Assembly: GCF_047124445.1 (NCBI RefSeq)
Contig: NZ_CP138921.1
Coordinates: 434,001-498,000 of the forward strand
DNA from: Shimia sp047124445
Lineage (GTDB): Bacteria; Pseudomonadota; Alphaproteobacteria; Rhodobacterales; Rhodobacteraceae
Length of the DNA: 64,000 nucleotides
Reading direction: 5' to 3'
The position numbers and the translations under genes were made by a program. The notes below the pieces were generated by a model. The model saw only the letters and a list, made by a program, of their open reading frames with translations. It did not search any database and was not told where the DNA came from. Positions 44,985 to 54,998 of this stretch are shown piece by piece (positions within the stretch are counted from its first letter, which is position 1; each line of letters starts with the position of its first letter).

Positions 44985-45548
44985 TTATTCGGAGCCGCGC
45001 GACAGGGCAGCAACGCCGGTGCGGGCCACTTCGATCAGGCCCAAGGGGCGCATGAGGTCGGCAAAAGCGTCGATCTTGCTGGGGGTGCCTGTGAGTTCAA
45101 AGACAAAGCTCTCCAGCGTGCTGTCCACCGCGTTGGCGCGGAAGATGTCGGCCAAGCGCAAGGCTTCGACGCGTTTTTCGCCAGAGCCCGCGACTTTGAA
45201 CAGGGCCAGTTCACGCTCCACGGAGGCGCCTTCGACGGTCAGGTCGTGCACGTCGTGTACTGGTACGATGCGGCCCAGCTGGGCTTTGATCTGTTCGATG
45301 ACTTGCGGCGTGCCGGTGGTCACAATTGTGATGCGCGACAGGTGGCCGGTGTGGTCGACCTCGGCCACGGTCAGGCTTTCGATGTTGTAGCCACGGCCGG
45401 AGAAGAGGCCAATCACGCGGGCCAGAACGCCCGGTTCGTTGTCCACCAGAACGGCCAGCGTGTGGGTTTCAACCTCGTCAGAGAAGTTCGGACGTAGGTT
45501 GTAAGCGGAGTGGCTCGTGGAGCCTTTTTTGATTTTTAGAGCAGCCAT
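44985..45548 (-). CDS. ilvN: Acetolactate synthase small (regulatory) subunit
   Basis: 187 residues, the length of the long IlvH/IlvN type. The N-terminal ACT domain (about 28-100, THTLAVLVDNEPGVLARVIGLFSGRGYNIESL) binds valine for feedback inhibition; the C-terminal domain activates the catalytic subunit. It follows the large-subunit gene by 11 bp. The pair makes acetolactate and acetohydroxybutyrate for valine, leucine and isoleucine. Confidence 0.96.
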   Translation of the reverse strand: MAALKIKKGSTSHSAYNLRPNFSDEVETHTLAVLVDNEPGVLARVIGLFSGRGYNIESLTVAEVDHTGHLSRITIVTTGTPQVIEQIKAQLGRIVPVHDVHDLTVEGASVERELALFKVAGSGEKRVEALRLADIFRANAVDSTLESFVFELTGTPSKIDAFADLMRPLGLIEVARTGVAALSRGSE

Positions 45549-45559
45549 GATCTCTCTCC

Positions 45560-47317
<1,758 letters not shown>

Positions 47318-47351
47318 TCTCTCCGTTACCGACGACATTACTAGCTCACAC

Positions 47352-47379
47352 AAAAAAGCCCCCGCTTATCAGCGAGGGC
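47352..47379 (-). terminator. Attenuator terminator before ilvB
   Basis: On the minus strand GCCCTCGCT-GATA-AGCGGGGGC forms a 9-bp stem with one T:G wobble, followed by TTTTTTG. It lies between the leader peptide (stop at 47405) and ilvB. A second 10-bp pairing, GGCGCATGGG with CCCATGCGCC (complements of 47412-47421 and 47377-47386), overlaps the last codons of the leader and shares three bases with the terminator stem. Confidence 0.88.
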
Positions 47380-47404
47380 GCATGGGGTACCGTTATGGTG
47401 TCCG

Positions 47405-47452
47405 TTACCGGCCCATGCGCCTAATTCCGACAATGACGACTAGCCTTGGCAT
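47405..47452 (-). CDS. ilv leader peptide (attenuation), 15 residues
   Basis: The peptide MPRLVVIVGIRRMGR has six branched-chain residues in seven consecutive positions 4-10 (L V V I V G I). A GAGGAC ribosome site lies 8-9 bases before the ATG. It is followed by the attenuator terminator and ilvB. Stalling at scarce Val/Ile/Leu-tRNA would alter folding of the downstream hairpins. The gene is too short for routine annotation, but its composition, ribosome site and position together make it convincing. Confidence 0.85.
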   Translation of the reverse strand: MPRLVVIVGIRRMGR

Positions 47453-47616
47453 CGTATTTGTCCTCAAGTGGGGTCACTTATTGTGTTCGGATCGGACCTT
47501 ATGGCTGCTGCATCGCGGCGTCAACCGCGAAATCTACAGAAAAGCACCGTTTCGGGCGTAAAATCTTTGCATTTGTTGCGCGGGCTACCGGCTTTCGCGA
47601 AATTTGAGGAAAAATC

Positions 47617-48006
47617 ATGGGCGAATTCAGTTTGAATCAGATCACACCGTTTGTTCCCTGCAGCAATTTGGCGCGGCAAATCGCGTTTTATCGGGATGTG
47701 TTGGGCTTTGAGGTGGGATTTACGGCCGTTAACTACGCATTCTTGCGGCGTGAGGCGGTGGCGGTGCGCTTGATCGAAGTGGAGGCGAAGGACGACCTGA
47801 CTGGGCGGGAGATGTCGTTTTACATCGACGTCATCGGGATAGATGCGCTCTTTGCAGACATGCGAGACGCGTTGAACGGTCTGCCAGAGGGGCGGGTGCG
47901 CGCGCCATTTGATCAGGACTATGGCCAGCGCGAGTTTCACGTGCTGGATGAAGACGGAAACCTTGTGTTTTTTGGTGAAGGGATTGCTGACGGGCCTGGT
48001 GCATAG
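47617..48006 (+). CDS. VOC-family (glyoxalase/bleomycin-resistance fold) protein
   Basis: 129 residues with a single pair of beta-alpha-beta-beta-beta modules (ITPFVPCSNLARQIAFYRDVLGFEVGF, then FHVLDEDGNLVFFGE). This small VOC type resembles bleomycin-binding proteins more than glyoxalase I. Metal ligands are not clear. Function not predictable. A dispersed hairpin element begins 12 bp after the stop. Confidence 0.88.
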   Translation: MGEFSLNQITPFVPCSNLARQIAFYRDVLGFEVGFTAVNYAFLRREAVAVRLIEVEAKDDLTGREMSFYIDVIGIDALFADMRDALNGLPEGRVRAPFDQDYGQREFHVLDEDGNLVFFGEGIADGPGA

Positions 48007-48017
48007 GAAGGCTTGAT

Positions 48018-48049
48018 GGGGGCCAGCCCCCATACCCCCGGGATATTTG
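48018..48049 (+). repeat. Dispersed hairpin element, copy D (short form)
   Basis: Hairpin GGGGGC-CA-GCCCCC (48018-48031) followed by ATACCCCCGGGATATTTG. The second hairpin is absent. It lies between the VOC gene (+) and the response-regulator gene (-). Confidence 0.75.
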
Positions 48050-48069
48050 CGGCCAAATGAAGTGCTGAG

Positions 48070-48720
48070 TTACAGCCCAACCCCGGTGCCTTGCAGCACG
48101 CCGTGTTCCATGGCGTAGCGGGTGAGGCCAGCCGTCGACGAGATGCCCAGCTTGCGTTTGATGTTTTTGCGGTGGGTTTCTACAGTGCGTACTGAGATGT
48201 TGAGCTCGTTGGCGACTTCTTTGTTGGATTTGCCCTGGGCCAGTTGCAAGAGCACGGTTTGCTCCCGGCTGGTGAGCGGTTCGCGGGCACCGTCCTCTGA
48301 TGGCTCAAGCGAGCCTTTGGCGCCGGTGCAGAGGTATTTCTTGCCGCTCATCACGGCGTCGATCGCGGTTTTGATCTCTTCGGTGGGCACGTCTTTGAGC
48401 ACATAACCCATCGCCCCGTGGCTGAGTGCGGTGGAAATGTATTCCGGGCTGTCGTGCATCGAAAGGATCAGCACGCGCAGATCCGCGTCCAGTTCCAGCA
48501 GCATCTCGGTGGCGGTGAGGCCGCCAATCTCCGGCATGTTGAGGTCCATCAGCACTACGTCGGGCTTCAAGGTCGGTAGTTGAGCCACCGCCTCGCGGCC
48601 ATTGGAGAGGGTGCCGACAACGGTGATGTCGTCATAGCTTTCCAGAATGGACTCGATGCCCTCGGCCACCATGGGGTGATCGTCGACAATCATCACTTTG
48701 ATGGTTGTGTCTGCACTCAT
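48070..48720 (-). CDS. LuxR/NarL-type response regulator
   Basis: 216 residues. The receiver domain has acidic residues Asp13/14, phospho-acceptor Asp59 (VVLMDLNMPE) and Lys near 109; the LuxR-type helix-turn-helix (about 150-210, LTSREQTVLLQLAQGKSNKEVANELNIS split) is C-terminal. Its start overlaps the stop of the sensor-kinase gene by 4 bp, so they form a co-translated pair, divergent from the TRAP genes. Confidence 0.95.
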   Translation of the reverse strand: MSADTTIKVMIVDDHPMVAEGIESILESYDDITVVGTLSNGREAVAQLPTLKPDVVLMDLNMPEIGGLTATEMLLELDADLRVLILSMHDSPEYISTALSHGAMGYVLKDVPTEEIKTAIDAVMSGKKYLCTGAKGSLEPSEDGAREPLTSREQTVLLQLAQGKSNKEVANELNISVRTVETHRKNIKRKLGISSTAGLTRYAMEHGVLQGTGVGL

Positions 48721-50144
48721 GCGCTGGCCTTTCGGGTCTTGTCGGTGCCCTCGGTTTCGGGCGTCAGGATGTGGCTTAGCGGGACTTCTGCCACAATCAC
48801 CGTGCCGGAGCGAGAGGAGAATATGCGCAGGGTGCCGTCGAGCTGTTCAACCCGTTCCTGCATGTTGCGCAGGCCGAGGCCGCCGCGGGCGGAGGGGTCG
48901 CGTTCCTGTGGCAGGCCTTTGCCGTTGTCGGCGATGCGCAGAGTGGCACCTTTCTTGTGGCCGCGCACGTCGATGGAAACGGTGGTGGCGCCGGAGTGGC
49001 GCTCGATGTTGGTCAGGGCTTCCTGCGCAATCCGGTACAGCGCGATTTTGGCGTCCTGGTCGAGGCGGTTGCGGAAAACCACGGTGTTGAAGTGGGTCTC
49101 AATTCCAGTGCGGGTGGAGAAGTCGTCTGTCAGGGCTTTTAGGGCGGGGCCGAGGCCGAGATCGTCGAGCACACCGGGGCGCAGATCGCGGGAGATGCGA
49201 CGGACTTCCTGGATGGCGCCGGAGAGGTGATCGACGCCTTTTTCCAGCGACTCCAATCCGCGCTCATCGCCGTTCTTGAGGCGGCGGGTCGCGCTATCGA
49301 GGGCATATCGCACGCCAACAAGCAGTTGTGAGATGCCGTCGTGCAACTCGCGGGCCACACGGCCGCGCTCTTCTTCTTGGGCGTCAAACACGCGCTGGGT
49401 CAGGGCTTTGAGCTTGGCGTCCGCCAGCCGGCGTTCGCGGACGGTGATGAAGAAGCCTGAGAGAAAGACGAGGGTGAGGCAGGCAACGGTGATCACGAGG
49501 ATATAGAAGGAGGTGCGTTGTACCCGTTCTTCCACATCGGCGCGCGCGGCGGCGACGCTTTCGAGCACGTCATCGATAAAAATGCCGGTCCCAACAACCC
49601 ACTGCCAATCTTGCAAGCCGACCACATAGGTGACCATCCGCGCGGTTTCGCGGGTCGAGGGTTTGGCCCAGTCAAAGCTGTGATAGCCGCCGCCGGAGCG
49701 GGCAATGTCGATCATCGGATCGGTGATTTCGGTGCCGTTGAGATCGGTCAGACCGCGCCAGTTTTTGCCAATCAAGTACGTTTGACGGGGGCTGACGAGG
49801 TTGTTGCCCTCGTAATCAAACACAAAGAAATAGCCGTCTTGGCCATAGAGCATGGAGGATAGGATCTGGGTGACGGCCAGTTTGGCCTCGTGGTCATCCG
49901 GCGCGGCGCGGCCGTAGATGTTGATAAAGGCGGTGCGGGCAATCGAGATGTAGTTTTTAAGCTCCGCCTTCTTGGCTTCGATCAACTGGGCCTCAAGGGC
50001 GCGGATTTCCCGGTCGGCCAATTGGCGAGATTGATTGGCCACCAGAACCGAAATGCCCGCCACCGCCAAAAGCAGGGGCACTGTGGCCAGCAGGAACAGC
50101 TTCTGACCGTAAGACAGTCGAAAGAAAGACAGAAAGGGTCGCAT
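48717..50144 (-). CDS. Single-Cache sensor histidine kinase
   Basis: 475 residues. TM1 about 17-37, a periplasmic sCache_2 domain about 45-200 (GYFFVFDYEGNNLVSPRQTYLIGKNW and WQWVVGTGIFIDDV), TM2 about 212-234, then a HisKA_3 dimerisation domain with phospho-acceptor His268 (ARELHDGISQLLVG) and an HATPase domain (NIERHSG, IADNGKGL, GGLGLRNMQERV). sCache_2 domains typically bind small carboxylates, which fits control of the neighbouring TRAP carboxylate transporter. Confidence 0.95.
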   Translation of the reverse strand: MRPFLSFFRLSYGQKLFLLATVPLLLAVAGISVLVANQSRQLADREIRALEAQLIEAKKAELKNYISIARTAFINIYGRAAPDDHEAKLAVTQILSSMLYGQDGYFFVFDYEGNNLVSPRQTYLIGKNWRGLTDLNGTEITDPMIDIARSGGGYHSFDWAKPSTRETARMVTYVVGLQDWQWVVGTGIFIDDVLESVAAARADVEERVQRTSFYILVITVACLTLVFLSGFFITVRERRLADAKLKALTQRVFDAQEEERGRVARELHDGISQLLVGVRYALDSATRRLKNGDERGLESLEKGVDHLSGAIQEVRRISRDLRPGVLDDLGLGPALKALTDDFSTRTGIETHFNTVVFRNRLDQDAKIALYRIAQEALTNIERHSGATTVSIDVRGHKKGATLRIADNGKGLPQERDPSARGGLGLRNMQERVEQLDGTLRIFSSRSGTVIVAEVPLSHILTPETEGTDKTRKASA

Positions 50145-50271
50145 GGTCGATTCGTTACGGAAGTTTGGAGGCGAATCATAGGCCAGAATCAGAATCGTTA
50201 CCGCTAACGATTTTGTAAACGGTCCATTAACCTTTCGAATTGGTCCGGAATTTTTGCCATTTGGTCGGTTT

Positions 50272-50302
50272 CTACGCGGTAGTGGGTATTTCCTCTACGT
50301 AG
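50272..50302. promoter_or_regulatory. Two CTAC/GTAG palindromes before the TRAP genes
   Basis: CTAC-GCG-GTAG (50272-50282) and CTACGTAG (50295-50302) have centres 21.5 bp apart, about two helical turns. They lie between the divergent kinase gene and dctP, about 95-120 bp before the latter. They are good candidates for binding the LuxR-type response regulator. Confidence 0.55.
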
Positions 50303-50393
50303 GGGCAAGGCTAGGCTCGCGGCACTTCAACGATCCGCTCGGAGTCTCTGGAGGGAGACCTGAGCTGAACAACATTCTGGGAGGAAGACCTAC

Positions 50394-51476
50394 ATGGATC
50401 GTCGTTCTTTTCTAAAAACTTCTGCACTTGGCGGTACCGCAGCAGCGGCAACCACTCTGGCCGCTCCGGCCTATGCCACCGGCAAGCGCACCCTGACCAT
50501 GGTGACCGCTTGGGGCCGTGGCTTGGCTGGTGTGTTTGATGCGGCGCAGTATGCTGCAGATTCCATCAATGCCATGTCTGATGGTGAGCTGACTGTCGAC
50601 ATCAAGGCGGCCGGCGAATTGGTTGGTGCGCTGGAAGTGTTTGACGCTGTGACCGCTGGTCAGGCTGACATGTATCACGCGGCTGACTATTACTTCGTAA
50701 ACCAGCATCCGGGTTACGCGTACTTCACCGCTGTTCCGTTCGGCATGACCGCTCAGGAACTGGTGAACTGGTATTACCACGGTGAAGGTATGGCTCTGCA
50801 CGATGAGCTGGGCGAAATCTTCGGCCTGAAGTCCTTCATTGCGGGTAACACTGGCGCGCAAGCGGGTGGTTGGTTCTCCAAAGAGATCAACGGTCCTGAA
50901 GACTTCCAAGGCCTGAAGTTCCGTATGCCAGGTCTTGGCGGTAAAGCTCTGGGTAAACTGGGTGCCTCTGTTGCGACTATTGCTGGCTCGGAAGTTTACC
51001 AGGCGCTGGCATCCGGTGCTATCGACGGTACCGAATGGATCGGCCCATGGGCGGATGAAAAAGCTGGTTTCCAGGAAATCACCAAGTTCTATTACACTGC
51101 GGGCTTCCACGAGCCAGGCGCTGCGCTGTCTTTGGCAACCAACCGCGAAGTGTTTGATAGCCTGACGCCTGCACAGCAAAAAATCATCGAGATGGCTTCC
51201 GCAGCCACCCACCAGTGGAACCTGGCACAGTTCTTGAACAACAACGGTGCGGCGCTTCAGCGCTTGCAGGCCGGTGGCGTGAAAACTCTGGAGTTCCCTG
51301 ACAGCGTTTGGGATGCAATGGGCGTAGCCGCGAAAGAGACCATGGACGAGTTCATGGACGACGAGCTGTTTGCCAAGATCCGTGCCTCTGTTGAAGAAAG
51401 CATGGCGGCGTCCTCTGGCTGGCTGGTTAAGTCCGAAGGTGTATACCGCGCTCAGCGCGACCGTGTGATGGGCTAA
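50394..51476 (+). CDS. TRAP transporter substrate-binding protein (DctP/TakP-type)
   Basis: 360 residues. The N-terminus MDRRSFLKTSALGG is a twin-arginine signal followed by AAPAYA, so export is probably through Tat after folding. The mature part has the TakP-group segments KFRMPGLGGKALGKLG, EVYQALASGAIDGTEWIGPW and FHEPGAALSLATNREVFDSL; characterised relatives bind 2-oxo monocarboxylates such as pyruvate. AGGAAG precedes the ATG. A strong hairpin behind it, before dctQ, probably makes this subunit the most abundant. Confidence 0.92.
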   Translation: MDRRSFLKTSALGGTAAAATTLAAPAYATGKRTLTMVTAWGRGLAGVFDAAQYAADSINAMSDGELTVDIKAAGELVGALEVFDAVTAGQADMYHAADYYFVNQHPGYAYFTAVPFGMTAQELVNWYYHGEGMALHDELGEIFGLKSFIAGNTGAQAGGWFSKEINGPEDFQGLKFRMPGLGGKALGKLGASVATIAGSEVYQALASGAIDGTEWIGPWADEKAGFQEITKFYYTAGFHEPGAALSLATNREVFDSLTPAQQKIIEMASAATHQWNLAQFLNNNGAALQRLQAGGVKTLEFPDSVWDAMGVAAKETMDEFMDDELFAKIRASVEESMAASSGWLVKSEGVYRAQRDRVMG

Positions 51477-51499
51477 GGCCTTGAGGTGATAAGCAAATT

Positions 51500-51528
51500 G
51501 GCCCCCCGGTGTCTCCGGGGGGCCTTTT
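51500..51528 (+). terminator. Hairpin between dctP and dctQ
   Basis: GGCCCCCCGG-TGTCT-CCGGGGGGCC (10-bp arms, 51500-51524) followed by TTTTG. It is probably a partial terminator or 3'-end stabiliser that sets subunit stoichiometry. Confidence 0.85.
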
Positions 51529-51596
51529 GCAAAAACGGACAGGGCGCAGAGTGCGGCACTGTCAAAAATCCAAAACAATAAGGGGATGAGGGGACA

Positions 51597-52511
51597 ATGC
51601 TGGACGGTCTGGTCTGGTTCTTTTCCAACATCGGCCAAGCCTTTGTGAACGCAGGATATGCGATCACACATCCGGGCATGTGGCTGAGCTGGATTGGCGG
51701 CCTGGAGACCACCGAAGACAAACAGGCGCTGATGCGCTTTGTATATTACGGTGGCTCGGTCGAGTTTTTCTTTGTGGTGTTCACGCTATTCTTGATCGTT
51801 ACGGCGGTTGGGATCGCGCGGCCCAATTTCATGTGGGGATGCGTGCGCGTTCTGGAAGGTCTTGCCAACTCGGTGGGCCGTTTCTTTGCGTGGGCTGGCC
51901 TGCTGATGGTTTTGCAGCAAATCATGATCGTCTTCATGCAGCGGGTTTTTGCCGTCGCAGAGATCAGCCTGATCAATGGCGTGGGCTGGTTGACGTATGA
52001 CGTGAGCTGGTGGGCGGAAGAGCTGAAGCTCTATAACGCGATGATCGTGTGTATGTGTGCGACCTACACCTTTGTGCAGGGCGGCCACGTGCGTGTGGAC
52101 CTTGTCTATTCCGCGATCAGCCACCGTGCGAAGCGGGTAATTGATATGTTTGGTTCGCTGTTCTTCATGATGCCGGTTGCGGTTCTGACTTGGATGTACG
52201 GTTGGTTCTTTATGTGGCGTCATTTGATGACCCCGAAAGTATCTGCGTCTGACAAGATTGAGATCCTGATGAAAAAGGCTCGCATCCTGAAATGGAATGT
52301 GGAAACCATCGGCTTTTCTCCTAACGGCTTCAACGCTTACTTCCTCTTCAAAGTGCTTCTTATTTGCTTTGCCGGCATGGTCTTCCTGCAGTCCATTGCG
52401 TTCTTCTATCGCTCGTATCTTGAGTTCAAAGAAGGCGCAGGCAGCGCTGGTAAATACCTCGACCGCGATACGCTGGGCGAAGGTGAAGAAGCCTATGAAG
52501 GCACACACTGA
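51597..52511 (+). CDS. TRAP transporter small permease (DctQ-type), long form
   Basis: 304 residues, against about 160-220 for ordinary DctQ. Four main membrane helices lie at about 48-70, 88-118, 148-172 and 190-212, with a further hydrophobic segment near 253-275. The long loop (about 215-250) and acidic C-terminal tail are extra. DctQ binds the large permease and is needed for Na+-driven uptake. It is 17 bp before dctM. Confidence 0.88.
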   Translation: MLDGLVWFFSNIGQAFVNAGYAITHPGMWLSWIGGLETTEDKQALMRFVYYGGSVEFFFVVFTLFLIVTAVGIARPNFMWGCVRVLEGLANSVGRFFAWAGLLMVLQQIMIVFMQRVFAVAEISLINGVGWLTYDVSWWAEELKLYNAMIVCMCATYTFVQGGHVRVDLVYSAISHRAKRVIDMFGSLFFMMPVAVLTWMYGWFFMWRHLMTPKVSASDKIEILMKKARILKWNVETIGFSPNGFNAYFLFKVLLICFAGMVFLQSIAFFYRSYLEFKEGAGSAGKYLDRDTLGEGEEAYEGTH

Positions 52512-52528
52512 TCTAAGGGGCAGAACTA

Positions 52529-54883
52529 ATGCTATTTGGACTTGATGGGGTCGAGATCGGCCTGATTATCGTCTTCCTCTGCCTCTTTGGGGGCATTCTC
52601 TCCGGCTTTCCTGTGGCGTTTGCCATTGGTGGCGCAGGGGTTATCTCTTTCGGGATCGTTGCGGCGCTGGATAGTGCCGGGATCCTGATTCACCAGGCGA
52701 TCGACACCAGCTCAACCATGTATGCCGATCTGATCGCCCAAGGGGTGAAGGCGGATACAATCTCGATCTTCCGATACCCAGATCTGCCGCGCGTGGCAGA
52801 ATCCGTGTTCCCGGGCGGTTGGGAACAGGCGATGAACCGCAACATCAGCTTTGTAGTGAACCGGATGAACGAGCGCGTGCTTGCCGGTCAGTCCATTGAT
52901 ACTTTGCTGGCGGTTGTGATGTTTGTTCTGATGGGCATCACGCTGGAACGCTCCAAGATTGCAAACGACCTTCTGACCACCATGGCGCGCGTTTTTGGCC
53001 CGCTGCCCGGCGGTCTGGCGGTGTCGGTTGTGGTAGTGGGTGCCTTCCTGGCAGCCTCCACCGGTATCGTGGGCGCAACGGTTGTGACCATGGGCTTGCT
53101 GTCGCTGCCAACCATGCTGAAGCACGGGTACAACCCAAAGCTCGCAACCGGTGTGATTGCGGCGTCCGGTACGCTGGGTCAGATCATTCCGCCATCGATC
53201 GTGATCGTTCTTCTCGGCACGTTGGCGGGCGACCTTTACTCTGCGGCACAAGAAAACCGTGCACAGGTGGCTGGTTGTTCTGATGCGTTGACCTTCTTGG
53301 GTGAGCCTGCGGTTGTGTCCGTTGGGACATTGTTCCAGGCGGCGCTGATCCCAGGCATCATGCTGGCGGTGCTTTATGGTCTCTATGCCTTTGGCTACGC
53401 GCTGTTTAACCCCAAAGAAGCCCCTGCGGTGGAAATGGAAGCCTCAAGTGGTGAAGCGATCACCCGTGGCGAAGGTCTGACATGGTTTGTGGCCGTGCCA
53501 GCCGGTTTGATTGCCGCAGTTATCCTTTTGGGTCAGGTCAATATGATCGGGTCTCAGGACGTGACCGTGGACAGCTTCTCGGATGCGGGTCAAACCGCAA
53601 GCCTGCGCACCAACGTAGGTGAGGAGTGTAAAGCCTCGATGATCGATCTGCATGGTCAAGACGCCTGGGATGTTGCCCTGGCGGAGCAGGCCACGATTGA
53701 CGAAGCAGGTGGTGTGGCCGAAGCGCGCGCGCTGACTCTGGAAGAGCGTGCAGAGCTGCGTGTTCAGAAGATTGCTGCTGCGGCGCCGATTGGCTCCGGT
53801 CTGGCAATTGGCTACCTGTTGCTGGCTCTGGTTCTGACCACCGCACGTGGTGTGGCACCAAGCGCGGACAGCCGTCCGTTGCTGATTGGTGGCGCGGGTA
53901 TCGTGCTGGCACTGGCTGTGGATGCGTTCCTTGTATCGCCGATCACCACGCCGGGTTGGACGCTGATCTACATGGCAATCCCGCTGGCAATGACGCTCTA
54001 CGGTGTGCGCTATGGTGCAGGCCTGCTGGGCAAAAACGAACTGCTGCGCGTGGTGTTCCCACCGCTGGTTCTGATCATTGCCGTGCTGGGCTCTATCCTG
54101 GGTGGTATCACCAACCCGACACCGGCGGCTGCGCTGGGTGCCGGTGGGGCGATCATGCTGGCGGCCTACCGCCGTCTGCACGATGAGGGCCGCTCTGGCG
54201 GGATCATCATCTGGTCGACCTTTGCGGTGATCATCATGATCCTCGTGGGCGTGAACTTTGACCTGCGGATCAACCAGGAAGTTGTCACCACCGAGAACCT
54301 GATTGCGTTCTTTGTGGCCAAGGGCACCTACCTGTTTGCGATGTTCGGCCTGCTGTATGGCTGCTGGGTGCTGTTCCGCGGCAAGGTGTTGTCCCCGATT
54401 GTGCGGGAAACCGCGAAGGTGACCTCGATGGTGTTCACCATCCTGATCGGTTCGCAGCTCCTGAACCTGGTGGTGATCAGCTTTGGTGGCGAGCATTACA
54501 TTCAGCAGTTCCTGAAGTCGTTTGACAACGAGTTCAAGGTCTTCCTGATCGTGATGCTGGTGTTGTTTGTGATGGGCTTTGTGCTCGATTTCCTCGAGAT
54601 CATCTACATCGTGATCCCGATTGTCGGCCCGGTCATCTACGGCGGTACCTTTGATCCGAAATGGGTCACCATCATGATCGCGGTGAACCTGCAGACCTCG
54701 TTCCTGACACCACCGTTTGGCTTTGCGCTCTTCTACCTAAGAGGGGTGGCGCCAAAAGAGGTGACGACCGGGCACATTTATAAGGGCATCATTCCCTTTG
54801 TGCTCATCCAGGTCGTGGGTCTGGCGATCCTGTGGTACTTCCCATCGATCGTGACGATCTTGCCGGATCTGATCGGGAACTGA
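52529..54883 (+). CDS. TRAP transporter large permease (DctM-type) with a large internal insertion
   Basis: 784 residues; typical DctM has about 430. The N-terminal part (1-60, 110-300) and C-terminal part (about 560-784) carry DctM features: LFGGILSGFPVAFAIGG, ASTGIVGATVVTMGLLSLPTM, ASGTLGQIIPPSIV and TSFLTPPFGFALFYLRG. Between them lies a region of about 260 residues with a hydrophilic segment (about 345-425, VDSFSDAGQTASLRTNVG, LTLEERAELRVQKIA) flanked by extra membrane helices. It forms the substrate and Na+ pathway with DctQ. No frameshift is seen, so the insertion is in-frame and real. Confidence 0.92.
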   Translation: MLFGLDGVEIGLIIVFLCLFGGILSGFPVAFAIGGAGVISFGIVAALDSAGILIHQAIDTSSTMYADLIAQGVKADTISIFRYPDLPRVAESVFPGGWEQAMNRNISFVVNRMNERVLAGQSIDTLLAVVMFVLMGITLERSKIANDLLTTMARVFGPLPGGLAVSVVVVGAFLAASTGIVGATVVTMGLLSLPTMLKHGYNPKLATGVIAASGTLGQIIPPSIVIVLLGTLAGDLYSAAQENRAQVAGCSDALTFLGEPAVVSVGTLFQAALIPGIMLAVLYGLYAFGYALFNPKEAPAVEMEASSGEAITRGEGLTWFVAVPAGLIAAVILLGQVNMIGSQDVTVDSFSDAGQTASLRTNVGEECKASMIDLHGQDAWDVALAEQATIDEAGGVAEARALTLEERAELRVQKIAAAAPIGSGLAIGYLLLALVLTTARGVAPSADSRPLLIGGAGIVLALAVDAFLVSPITTPGWTLIYMAIPLAMTLYGVRYGAGLLGKNELLRVVFPPLVLIIAVLGSILGGITNPTPAAALGAGGAIMLAAYRRLHDEGRSGGIIIWSTFAVIIMILVGVNFDLRINQEVVTTENLIAFFVAKGTYLFAMFGLLYGCWVLFRGKVLSPIVRETAKVTSMVFTILIGSQLLNLVVISFGGEHYIQQFLKSFDNEFKVFLIVMLVLFVMGFVLDFLEIIYIVIPIVGPVIYGGTFDPKWVTIMIAVNLQTSFLTPPFGFALFYLRGVAPKEVTTGHIYKGIIPFVLIQVVGLAILWYFPSIVTILPDLIGN

Positions 54884-54907
54884 TCTGAGACGTAAAAGAC
54901 AAAAATG

Positions 54908-54934
54908 AAACGGGGGCCATTTGGCCCCCGTTTT
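54908..54934 (+). terminator. Terminator of the TRAP operon
   Basis: AAACGGGGGCC/GGCCCCCGTTT stem (54908-54933) with a 4-nt loop and TTTTGCTTTG. Confidence 0.92.
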
Positions 54935-54998
54935 GCTTTGTGGGAGTGTCAGGCTGCCCTGCTCGGCTCTTTCTGACATAGGGAGAGTGGTTTACCGT

